Positions 7,805 through 16,135 of a DNA stretch of 64,000 nt are shown here, piece after piece. This DNA is from Hymenobacter sp. BRD67 (GTDB lineage: Bacteria; Bacteroidota; Bacteroidia; Cytophagales; Hymenobacteraceae). The stretch covers positions 310,001 to 374,000 of the forward strand of contig NZ_CP053904.1 in NCBI RefSeq assembly GCF_013256425.1, written 5' to 3'. A program made the position numbers and the translations under genes. A model generated the notes under the pieces. The model saw only the letters and a program-made list of their open reading frames with translations, made no database searches and was not told the origin of the DNA. Each line of letters begins with the position of its first letter. Within the stretch, counting starts at the first letter, position 1.

Positions 7805-10800
7805 ATGGTAAAAACTATACGTATTGGCTCCTTCAGAGCAAGCTTTTTACGCACGAGCTGGCTGCTTTTATGCGCTGGCCTGGGGCTAACCGCAACGCGC
7901 AGCTGGGGCCAGTCGGTGCCCATAGCCCAATGGTCGCTGACGAGTAGCAATGCTCCGACTGCTGTTGCCGCGGGAGTATCGGCCGGAACGCCGACATTAA
8001 AGCGACTGGCTTCTTCAACCAATGCTACAGTAACGGCCAACTCAGCAACCTACGGGCAGGCCACCGCGCCTACTGTCGATGGCTTTTGGACCGCTATTGG
8101 CGGTACGCTCAATCGAAAGTACTACCAGCAGTTTACGGTAACAGCCACTACGGGCACCACGCTGCGCCTCGACTCACTGGTGCTGTCGGAGGCCTTTTAT
8201 GCCACGGCCAGCAATACTAAGCTGGCCATAGTTTACTCCAAAACTGGCTTTACTACGAACGATTCTACGGAGATAAGCGGTACTGGCACGCTCAACAAGG
8301 GTGCCCTGACCGTGGCTGCCAGTGGGAACTTAACTAAGGGAATTGCCGTGCTGCAAAATAACAGCGGCCCCGCCAACCCCCTCAATACGTATCGCCTGGC
8401 AATAAATGGCGCAGCCGGGGTAACGCTGGCTGGTGGCCAGACGCTGAGCTTCCGGCTGTATAACAGCTGTGGCAGCAGCAGCAATGGTAAGTACGTGCTG
8501 CTCAAAAACCTGGCAGCAGTGGGCCAGACGGCTACCGTCGGGGCCCTTGGCACCACCACGGCCCAGGTAGCTTTTACTACCCCGGCGGCCGGCGGCTATA
8601 CCTACACTATCAGTACTAGTCCGGCCGGCGGCACGGCTAGCCTGGCTACGGCACCCTCGGGCGCTAATGGGTACGTAGCTACCTATACGCTTAGCGGACT
8701 GACGCCGGGTGCCACCTACACGGCCACGGTAAGCGGTACCAATGGCACAGTAGCCACTACTATTACCAGTCCGTCGTTTACCACCAATGCCGGTACCTGC
8801 GCCGATCCTACCGGGCTGGCGGTCGGCAGCATTACGCAGACTTCAGCGCAAGCCAGCTTTGTGCAGCCCACCACCGGCAATACGAATACGGGCTACACCC
8901 TGAAGTACTACCCGACGGTAAGCGGCACGCCCGTAGTAACCCAAAACCTCGATGCCACGGCTACTGGAGCCAGCCTGAGCGGCCTGACCGGCGGCACAAG
9001 CTATACCGTAACCCTTCAAAGCCTATGCGCCTCCGGCACGGGTACTTTACAAACGACCAGCTTCACAACTCTTAGCTGCGCCAATCCTACCAGCCTGGTG
9101 GTGAGTGCTATAACAGCAAGCTCAGCCAGCCTGAGCTTTATGCCGGGCACAGGAAATACCAGCTACAGCATAACGTATTATCCGACTGGTGCGCCCGGCG
9201 CGGCAGTAACCCTGACCGCTACGGGCTCGCCGGTAGCCCTGAGCGGCCTGGCAGCGGGTACCCCTTATACCGTAACTCTGCAAAGTGCCTGCACCAATGG
9301 CGCGCTCGGCGATGTGTTGACGAATACCTTCTCCACCCGCCTCACCAGCTCGCCGCTTCTGCAGCAGTGGCCCCTCACGGCTACTGCCAGCGACGACGCA
9401 TCGGTGCGGTCGGCGGGCGTAGCGGCCAGCTCGGCAACGCTTACACCTTCCGTTAGTACCCCGCTGGTATTGGCCGACGGCACCTCGGCCGATGGGGAGT
9501 CGGCGGGGCCGTTGCCGGCTTACTCCTCGCTGGGCCAGGGCCTGGCCCCCAACGGCAACGGCAGCGGCTGGAGCAGCAGCGTGGCCTCGGCCACCCGCTA
9601 CGAAGAGTTTGTGGTAACGGCCGCTGCAGGCGGCAGCGTGCGCGTCGATTCGCTGGTATTGAGCTCGGGCGGCTATGGCTCGGGAGCGTTGCTGGCAGTA
9701 GCTTACTCAACCGATGCCTTTGCCAGTAGCACGTTTATTCTCGGCTCACTGGCTGCACCGGTAGCGGTAAATAAAGTGAGCAGCGTCGGCTATTCAGTGC
9801 TGCGGCTTCCGCTTACTGGTGCGGCCGGGGTTACGCTCAGCGCGGGGAATAATATAGCATTCAGGCTTTATTACACCATTGGCACCAGCAGCCAGCGTCA
9901 CGTACTGACAAAAAATCTGTATGTAACCGGGGTAGCTATGCCCACCTGCCCAGGGGCTACAAATTTGAGCGTTAGTGCCATCATGCCTACTAAAGCGCTG
10001 CTAAGCTTCACGCCCGGCAGTGGTAATACGGCCTACACCGTGACGGTAACCCCACAGGGTGGCAGTCCCCTTGCTATCAGCCCGGCACCCACGGCTTCGC
10101 CGGTAAGCCTGACGGGCCTCAGCCCTGTTACTACTTATACGGTGACGCTGCAAGCCAGCTGTGGTGGCACAGCCGGCTATGTGCAAAGCATCAGCTTTAC
10201 TACACCGGCGGCCAACTCGACGGCTATTGAGCAATGGCTTCTGACAGCTGACAATACCGACAATGCCAGTGTGCGCTCTTATGCCGTGGCAGCCAGCACT
10301 CCCGTGCTGGCCGGCCTCACGGTTTCGGCTGGTAATGGCTCGCCGGTTATCCTGCCTTATTCGCCTGCTTATGGTCAGGCATTTTCACCCAATGCTAACG
10401 GCGATGGTGGTGGCTGGAGCAGCACGGCCAGCGCCTCGGTGTACGAGCAGTTTAACCTGTCAGCGTCGGCGGGCAACAACCTGCGGGCCGATTCACTGGT
10501 GTTTTCTACGGCACTCTATAATACCGCCAACGGCAAGCTGGCGGTGGCCTGCTCTACCGATGGCTTCGCCACCAGCACCTTTCTGCTGGGTAGTCTCGGG
10601 GCGCCCGTGCCACTCCCCAACTACAGCAACACGGGCTTTGGTACCTACCGGCTAGCCCTGAACGGCGGAGCCGGCCTGACGACCTCCAGCGGCCAGGTGC
10701 TTAGCTTCCGCTTCTACTATGCGGCGGGTACGTCGAGCACGGGCCGCTATGCGTTGCTGCAGAATGTGTATGTGGCCGGCGAAGGCTTCGTAAACGGGCT

Positions 10801-12343
10801 ACCCAACCTCGTTGTCGGCGACGCCGCAACTGTGCCCGCTGGTACTACCTATGGCAACGTTACGGTGGTAAGCGGCGGCATAGCTACGCTCAGTGGCCCG
10901 CTCGTAGCGCAAGGCGCTACCACCGTACAAAGCGGCGGGGTGCTGAACACGGCCTGCCAGATCGTGACGGGTAGCAGCTTTGCGCTGGCGGCCGGCGGCG
11001 AGCTGCAAATCTGCAACCCGGCCGGCATCAGCGTCAGTGGCAGCACCGGTGCCGTGCAGGTAACGGGCACCCGCTCGTTCTCTACCGATGCCATTTATAC
11101 CTACACCAGTACCACTACAAATGGCACCAACCCGCAGTCGGGCACCGGCTTGCCCCCTACGGTACGTACGCTAAATATTGCGCTGGCCGCGCCGGCCGAT
11201 ACGTTGCAGCTAACCAGCGATGTCGTCGTTACGGCCAACCTGGCGCTCGCCACCGGATTGTTAAAAACCTATACTCCCCGGCTGGCCAGCAGCCAGCTCA
11301 TTACCCTGGCCAGCGGCGCTACTACACTCAGCGAAACAAGTACCAGCTTTGTGCTGGGCCAGGTAAAGTCGGCTACGCTCTACTTTGGCACCGATGGCAG
11401 CAATAGCGGCTTTGGCGGGATTGGCTTGCGGCTGGTAGCCCATACGGCCAGCGCAAGCAGCTTGCCGGGCAATACCTATGTGCTGCGTACTACCGGCCTG
11501 CCCGTGTACGGAGTGGGTACCAGCACCAGCATTCGCCGGCAATACCGCATTGTGCCAGCCACCGACACCGGCCTGAATGTGGATATGACCTTTGGGTACT
11601 CGCCCCAGGCTGCCGAGCTCAACGGTATTCCGGCGGGTAATCTTCAGCTCTTCAGCCGGCCCATCGCGGGCGGCACGTGGGTAAATGAGAAGGGAGCCAA
11701 TAACCAGGGAACCGCTAGCGTTACCAAAAATGGCCTTACGCACCTGTCTGACTGGACCCTGGGCAATGCGGCCAACCCCTTGCCCGTTATACTCACCAGC
11801 TTCGTGGCCGGCAGCCAGGGCACGAATGCCTTGCTAACCTGGGCCACCGCTTCCGAACAAAGCAACCAGGGCTTCGAGGTGCAGGGGGCAACCACGGCCG
11901 CGCCCGGTTTCCAGCGTCTGGGCTTTGTGGCGGGTGCCGGCAGCAGCCCGGTAAGCCATCATTACCAGTATCTAGATGTTGAAGCCGATAAGCAGGGCCC
12001 GCGCTATTACCGGCTGAAACTGCTTGACCAGGATGGTACGGCAACGTATTCTGAGGTGCGGGTAGTGCAGTTTGAGACGGGCGGGGCTACCGCGCTGCAA
12101 GTAGCCCCTAACCCGTTCAGGGGCGACGCGCTGCTTCTTACCACGCAGGCAGCCACGGCCACGGTTGCCAGCCTGCGCCTAACCGATGTGCTGGGCCGCA
12201 CCGTGCGCACCCAGCCGCTCGCTGTGCCCGCCGGCGCCGCCCAACTCACCCTGGATGGTCTCACTGGCTTGCCCGCTGGCCTCTACATCCTCCAACTAAT
12301 GCTGGATGGCCACTCCCAACAGGTAAAGCTGCTGCGCGAATAA
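7805..12343 (+). CDS. Giant type IX-secreted surface protein with FN3 repeats
   Basis: Cell-surface or secreted protein of 1512 residues. It starts with a long signal peptide (ends near SWGQ, residue 37). Three homologous jelly-roll-like modules begin QWSLTSSN (about 41), QWPLTATA (about 520) and QWLLTADN (about 809), each with RLDSLVLS or RADSLVFS and a conserved FRLYY/FRFYY strand. Between them lie fibronectin type III-like blocks starting CADPTGL (332), CANPTSL (424) and CPGATNL (714), each ending YTVTLQ..C. The last 80 residues (VAPNPFRG ... DVLGRTV ... GLPAGLYILQL) form a type A sorting domain recognised by the type IX secretion system. Adhesin or matrix protein is an inference; no enzyme motif is seen. 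Own promoter not identified. Confidence 0.9.
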   Translation: MVKTIRIGSFRASFLRTSWLLLCAGLGLTATRSWGQSVPIAQWSLTSSNAPTAVAAGVSAGTPTLKRLASSTNATVTANSATYGQATAPTVDGFWTAIGGTLNRKYYQQFTVTATTGTTLRLDSLVLSEAFYATASNTKLAIVYSKTGFTTNDSTEISGTGTLNKGALTVAASGNLTKGIAVLQNNSGPANPLNTYRLAINGAAGVTLAGGQTLSFRLYNSCGSSSNGKYVLLKNLAAVGQTATVGALGTTTAQVAFTTPAAGGYTYTISTSPAGGTASLATAPSGANGYVATYTLSGLTPGATYTATVSGTNGTVATTITSPSFTTNAGTCADPTGLAVGSITQTSAQASFVQPTTGNTNTGYTLKYYPTVSGTPVVTQNLDATATGASLSGLTGGTSYTVTLQSLCASGTGTLQTTSFTTLSCANPTSLVVSAITASSASLSFMPGTGNTSYSITYYPTGAPGAAVTLTATGSPVALSGLAAGTPYTVTLQSACTNGALGDVLTNTFSTRLTSSPLLQQWPLTATASDDASVRSAGVAASSATLTPSVSTPLVLADGTSADGESAGPLPAYSSLGQGLAPNGNGSGWSSSVASATRYEEFVVTAAAGGSVRVDSLVLSSGGYGSGALLAVAYSTDAFASSTFILGSLAAPVAVNKVSSVGYSVLRLPLTGAAGVTLSAGNNIAFRLYYTIGTSSQRHVLTKNLYVTGVAMPTCPGATNLSVSAIMPTKALLSFTPGSGNTAYTVTVTPQGGSPLAISPAPTASPVSLTGLSPVTTYTVTLQASCGGTAGYVQSISFTTPAANSTAIEQWLLTADNTDNASVRSYAVAASTPVLAGLTVSAGNGSPVILPYSPAYGQAFSPNANGDGGGWSSTASASVYEQFNLSASAGNNLRADSLVFSTALYNTANGKLAVACSTDGFATSTFLLGSLGAPVPLPNYSNTGFGTYRLALNGGAGLTTSSGQVLSFRFYYAAGTSSTGRYALLQNVYVAGEGFVNGLPNLVVGDAATVPAGTTYGNVTVVSGGIATLSGPLVAQGATTVQSGGVLNTACQIVTGSSFALAAGGELQICNPAGISVSGSTGAVQVTGTRSFSTDAIYTYTSTTTNGTNPQSGTGLPPTVRTLNIALAAPADTLQLTSDVVVTANLALATGLLKTYTPRLASSQLITLASGATTLSETSTSFVLGQVKSATLYFGTDGSNSGFGGIGLRLVAHTASASSLPGNTYVLRTTGLPVYGVGTSTSIRRQYRIVPATDTGLNVDMTFGYSPQAAELNGIPAGNLQLFSRPIAGGTWVNEKGANNQGTASVTKNGLTHLSDWTLGNAANPLPVILTSFVAGSQGTNALLTWATASEQSNQGFEVQGATTAAPGFQRLGFVAGAGSSPVSHHYQYLDVEADKQGPRYYRLKLLDQDGTATYSEVRVVQFETGGATALQVAPNPFRGDALLLTTQAATATVASLRLTDVLGRTVRTQPLAVPAGAAQLTLDGLTGLPAGLYILQLMLDGHSQQVKLLRE

Positions 12344-12350
12344 ACCCGGC

Positions 12351-12398
12351 AACAACCAAAAAAGGCTGCCTCGCAAGAGGCAGCCTTTTTTGGTTGTT
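12351..12398. terminator. Bidirectional terminator, perfect 22-bp stem
   Basis: Two exactly complementary 22-nt arms (12351-12372, 12377-12398) close on a GCAA tetraloop (GNRA class). A6 and T6 runs flank the GC core, so it can stop both the surface-protein gene and the convergent acyl-CoA dehydrogenase gene. Confidence 0.85.
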
Positions 12399-12460
12399 CA
12401 CGAACCCTAACCGTTCACAAAATTCGTGAAATTCGCTAAAATCTGGGCTAATCAGTGGGC

Positions 12461-14248
12461 CTAGTAGCAGTATTCGTTGGCTTCAATCAGCCCGGCAGCA
12501 ACGCGGCGGCGCGCCTCTTTCACGTTAAACAAATCAGGCTTGGTAAAGCGCTTCAGGCCCATGCTCAACAGGCGCTGCTCGTCGCCCTCGGTCATGCTGG
12601 CGATGGCTTCGCGGCCCGACTTCTCCACCAGGTCGATGGCGTCGGAGAGGTACACGCGGGCCATGTCGAGCTGGCGGCTCAGGGCTTCTTCGCCCTTGCT
12701 GGCAATCTCTTTCTCTACCCGCAGCAGCACGCTCTCGGCGGTGTAGGTCTTGATAGACATGTCGGCAATGTTCATCAGCACTTCCTGCTCCTTGGCGAGC
12801 GAGTTCATATACTTCTGCACGGCCGTGCCAGCCACCATCAGCACGGCTTTCTTGAGGTTGGCGATGGCTTTTTTCTCGCTGGCAAATAGCGAGTCGTCGC
12901 TCTCGCCCATGCTCGGAATGCTCATCAGCTCCTGCTGCACGGCCTGGGCCGGGCCCATCAGGTCGATTTCGCCTTTCAAACCTTTTTTCAGAATCATATC
13001 AACGGCCAGCATCCGGTTGATTTCGTTGGTGCCCTCGAAAATCCGGTTGATGCGCGAGTCGCGGTAGGCGCGGTCCATGGGGTAGTCGGCCGAGAAGCCG
13101 TAGCCGCCGTACACCTGCACGCCCTCATCTACTACGTAGTCAAGCACTTCCGACCCTTCCACTTTCAGAATGGCGCACTCGACGGCAAACTCGCGGGCCG
13201 CGCCCAGCAGCGCTTCGTTGGTGCCGAGGCCGCTGGCCAATAGCTCCTGCTCCTTGCGGTAGATATCGTCGCCGGCCCGGTAGATAGCCGATTCCACGGC
13301 GTACATCCGGATGGCCTGCTGCGCCAATTTGTAGCGAATGGCACCAAACTTCGAGATGGGCAGCTTAAACTGCACGCGCTCGTTGGCATATTTTACGCTC
13401 TGCGTAGCGGCTGCTTTCGCCCCGCCCAGGCAGGCAGCGGCCAGCTTGATGCGGCCAATATTCAATACATTGAATGCAATGAGGTGGCCTTTGCCAATCT
13501 CCCCCAGCACGTTTTCCTTGGGCACCAGCGCGTCGGAGAAGAACACCTGGCGGGTCGAAGAGCCCCGGATACCCATCTTGTGCTCCTCGTTGCCGAGGCT
13601 CAGGCCGGGCGTATTTTTATCCACGATAAAGCCCGTAAACTGCTCGCCGTCAATCTTGGCAAATACAATAAACACGTCGGCGAAGCCGGCGTTGGTAATC
13701 CACATTTTTTGGCCGTTCAGCACGTAGTGCGTGCCTTCGGCATTGAGCACGGCCTTGGTCTTCGCGCCCAGCGCGTCGGAGCCCGAGCCGGGCTCGGTGA
13801 GGCAGTAGGCGCCCATCAGCGTGCCGTCGGTGAGGCCGGGGATATACTTCTGCTTCTGCGCGTCGGTGCCGAAATACAGAATCGGCAGCAGCGCGATGCC
13901 GGTGTGCGCCGCAAAAGCCACCGGGAACGAGTGCCCGCCGCCCACGCCTTCCGTCACGCGCAGCGCGGTCGGGAAGTCCATGTCGAGGCCGCCGAACTGC
14001 TCCGGCACGCTTACCCCGAACAGGCCGAGTTGGCCGGCCTTCTCCATCAGGCCGCGCATGAGGCCCTCCTCGTGGTTGTCGAGGCGCTCGAGCAGCGGCG
14101 TTACCTCCGTGGCCACGAAGTCCAGGCAGGTCTGGTACATCATGTTCTGCTCCTCCGTAAAGTCGGCGGGCGTGAAAACGTCCTGCGCCTCCGTCGGCTT
14201 GATGATGAATTCGCCACCTTTCGGAGCGGTTTTGTTCGATACTTCCAT
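12461..14248 (-). CDS. Acyl-CoA dehydrogenase
   Basis: FAD enzyme of the first beta-oxidation step, acyl-CoA to trans-2-enoyl-CoA. At 595 residues it belongs to the long, VLCAD-like group rather than the 380-residue short-chain type. Visible motifs: CLTEPGSGSD and KMWITNAG (FAD/substrate contacts), YGGYGFSADYPMDRAYRD, and IFEGTNEI with the region of the catalytic Glu (about 405). A helical C-terminal extension of about 170 residues follows. It is the last gene of a minus-strand fatty-acid block, but a terminator and the YggL-like gene separate it from the thiolase, so it may have its own promoter. Confidence 0.93.
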   Translation of the reverse strand: MEVSNKTAPKGGEFIIKPTEAQDVFTPADFTEEQNMMYQTCLDFVATEVTPLLERLDNHEEGLMRGLMEKAGQLGLFGVSVPEQFGGLDMDFPTALRVTEGVGGGHSFPVAFAAHTGIALLPILYFGTDAQKQKYIPGLTDGTLMGAYCLTEPGSGSDALGAKTKAVLNAEGTHYVLNGQKMWITNAGFADVFIVFAKIDGEQFTGFIVDKNTPGLSLGNEEHKMGIRGSSTRQVFFSDALVPKENVLGEIGKGHLIAFNVLNIGRIKLAAACLGGAKAAATQSVKYANERVQFKLPISKFGAIRYKLAQQAIRMYAVESAIYRAGDDIYRKEQELLASGLGTNEALLGAAREFAVECAILKVEGSEVLDYVVDEGVQVYGGYGFSADYPMDRAYRDSRINRIFEGTNEINRMLAVDMILKKGLKGEIDLMGPAQAVQQELMSIPSMGESDDSLFASEKKAIANLKKAVLMVAGTAVQKYMNSLAKEQEVLMNIADMSIKTYTAESVLLRVEKEIASKGEEALSRQLDMARVYLSDAIDLVEKSGREAIASMTEGDEQRLLSMGLKRFTKPDLFNVKEARRRVAAGLIEANEYCY

Positions 14249-14378
14249 GACGCTGATTGGGTGAGAGTTGAAAAGTAAAGTGTTAGGCTAGCCGAGTAAT
14301 TGGGGAACACGCGGCCGGCGGTTTTAGTGTTGCAAGATAAGCGAAAAATGTTAGGCGTGCCGAGTACTTAGTCGAAAG

Positions 14379-14403
14379 AAAACCCCAAAACGTTTGGGGT
14401 TTT
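14379..14403 (-). terminator. Terminator after the YggL-like gene
   Basis: AAAACCCCAAA and TTTGGGGTTTT (11 bp, ACG loop) followed on the minus strand by TTTTCTTTC. It sits between the YggL-like gene and the acyl-CoA dehydrogenase. Confidence 0.65.
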
Positions 14404-14431
14404 CTAATTCTGAAAAGCTACGATGTGCTAG

Positions 14432-14818
14432 CTAGGCGAAGAACCGGACGAATGATTCATTTTTAATGCCCTCCGTATCGACTAATAAGAACTCCAAATG
14501 CGCATCTGAAAATTGCTCAAGTGGACTAATTTTAATAACTCGATGCACTTGATGATTTGCCGTAAGCCAGTTTTCTAATAGCCGTTGCTCGGCAATTGTA
14601 GGGGCTGAACAATTGAGCAAGGATACCACGATAAATTGCCCGTTAACTCCGGCTATTCCTAGTTGGCTAGTATCAGCGAAATCAGCAAAACTCTTTACCA
14701 GTTGTGCCTTTTGTTCGGTTGTCAGTCCAGTGACTACTTCAAAATGCAAACGCCAGGCAAGCTCCTGATAGGCTCCCATTCGGGCTTTTTTCAAGCTTTG
14801 GTCCTCTGAGATTACCAT
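14432..14818 (-). CDS. YggL-like (DUF469) protein
   Basis: A 128-residue protein that resembles the YggL 50S-ribosome-binding family: KKARMGAYQELAWRLHFEV at residues 10-28 matches the family's conserved KK..GEFQELGFEV start, and GLTTEQ, a short FADFAD segment and a terminal WL....V pattern follow in the right order. The assignment is by eye and not certain. It sits 24 nt after the thiolase gene and before the acyl-CoA dehydrogenase, inside an otherwise standard beta-oxidation cluster. Its DNA is clearly AT-richer than the neighbours on both sides, which suggests later insertion. Its own terminator follows. Confidence 0.6.
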   Translation of the reverse strand: MVISEDQSLKKARMGAYQELAWRLHFEVVTGLTTEQKAQLVKSFADFADTSQLGIAGVNGQFIVVSLLNCSAPTIAEQRLLENWLTANHQVHRVIKISPLEQFSDAHLEFLLVDTEGIKNESFVRFFA

Positions 14819-14842
14819 GTTTAGGAACTGATTTGGCTAGTA

Positions 14843-16027
14843 CTACTTCAGCAATTCATAAATCCCCGCCACTCCCTGGCCGCCGCCTACGCAGGCAGTG
14901 ACGATGCCGTATTTCTGGCCCCGGTCGCGCAGCTCGTCGAAGAGCTGGATGGAGAGCTTGGCGCCCGAGCAGCCCAGCGGGTGGCCCAGCGCGATGGCAC
15001 CGCCGTTCACGTTCAGCTTCTCGGGGTTGATGCCCAGCTCGCGCACCACGGCCAGCGACTGCGAGGCGAAGGCCTCGTTCAGCTCAAACAAGTCGATGTC
15101 GTCCAGCTTCATGCTGGCCTGGCGTAGCGCTTTCGGCACGGCCGCAATCGGGCCCATGCCCATAATGCGAGGGTCGACGCCCTCGGTGGCGTAGGTGACC
15201 ATGCGGGCGATGGGCTCCAGGTTCAGCTCCTTCACCATCTTTTCGCTCATTACCAGCACGAAGGCCGCGCCGTCGGAGGTTTGCGACGAATTGCCGGCCG
15301 TGACGGTGCCATTGGCGGCAAACACGGGCCGTAGCTTGGCCAAGGCTTCCACGGAAGTGTCGGCGCGGGGGCCTTCATCGGTATCGACCACGTAGGAGCG
15401 GTTTTTCTTCTTGCCGGTGGCCTGGTCGAGGTAGGTTTCCTCCACCGTAATGGGCACGATGCTCTTAGCAAACTTACCTTCCTTAATGGCTTTGATGGCC
15501 TTCTGGTGCGAGTGGTACGAAAACTCGTCCTGGTCCTGGCGGCTGATTTTGTAGTCGTTGGCCACAGCTTCCGCAGTCAGGCCCATGCCCATGTAGTAGT
15601 CGGGGTGAGCATTGGCCAGCTTGTAGTTGGGCACGGTTTTCCAGCCCACGGTGGGCACCATGCTCATGCTTTCGGTGCCGCCCGCAATGATGCACTCAGC
15701 CATGCCGGCCGTGATTTTGCCCACCGCCATTGCGATGGTTTCCACGCCCGAGCCGCAGTAGCGGTTCACAATGAGGCCGGGCACGTTGATGGGCAGCGCC
15801 AGCAGCGAGATGAGGCGGCCCATTTGCAGGCCCTGCTCGGCCTCGGGCACGGCGTTGCCCACTATTACGTCGTCAACGCGGCTGGGGTCCAGGGCGGGCA
15901 CCGACTTTACGAGGTGTTTGATAACCTCGGCGGCCAGGTCGTCGGGGCGGGTAAAACGGAAGCCGCCCCGGGGCGCTTTGCCAACGGCCGTGCGGTAGCC
16001 GGCCACGATATATGCGGTATTAGCCAT
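14843..16027 (-). CDS. Acetyl-CoA acyltransferase (thiolase)
   Basis: Thiolase that cleaves 3-ketoacyl-CoA into acetyl-CoA and a shortened acyl-CoA. The 394-residue product carries the nucleophile Cys91 in NRYCGSGVET, the NEAFA motif, GGAIALGHPLGCSGA with the catalytic His, and the second Cys in TACVGGGQG near the C-terminus. Length and motifs are canonical. It is adjacent to the hydroxyacyl-CoA dehydrogenase/hydratase gene upstream, and together they form the FadA-FadB pair. The 108-nt gap between the two holds a large palindrome. Confidence 0.95.
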   Translation of the reverse strand: MANTAYIVAGYRTAVGKAPRGGFRFTRPDDLAAEVIKHLVKSVPALDPSRVDDVIVGNAVPEAEQGLQMGRLISLLALPINVPGLIVNRYCGSGVETIAMAVGKITAGMAECIIAGGTESMSMVPTVGWKTVPNYKLANAHPDYYMGMGLTAEAVANDYKISRQDQDEFSYHSHQKAIKAIKEGKFAKSIVPITVEETYLDQATGKKKNRSYVVDTDEGPRADTSVEALAKLRPVFAANGTVTAGNSSQTSDGAAFVLVMSEKMVKELNLEPIARMVTYATEGVDPRIMGMGPIAAVPKALRQASMKLDDIDLFELNEAFASQSLAVVRELGINPEKLNVNGGAIALGHPLGCSGAKLSIQLFDELRDRGQKYGIVTACVGGGQGVAGIYELLK

Positions 16028-16051
16028 AATACTAGGGTGGGATTTCTTAGC

Positions 16052-16129
16052 GCGAAGTTTCGCGGAGTTGGCAGAGTTTCGCAGAGGTAAAAAACTTTGC
16101 GAAACTCTGCCAACTCCGCGAAACTTCGC
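16052..16129. repeat. 32-bp perfect intergenic inverted repeat, family C
   Basis: Two exact 32-nt complementary arms (16052-16083, 16098-16129) with a 14-nt loop fill almost the whole gap between the hydratase/dehydrogenase gene and the thiolase gene. Each arm is itself built from two near-copies of a GAGTTTCGC-type unit. There is no T-run at the base, so it is not a simple terminator. A transcript here would fold into a very stable hairpin between two enzyme genes. Confidence 0.85.
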
Positions 16130-16135
16130 CCTTAA

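Noticed and set aside
16052..16129. Considered as an intrinsic terminator
   Set aside because: No T-run at either base of the stem; better described as a repeat.
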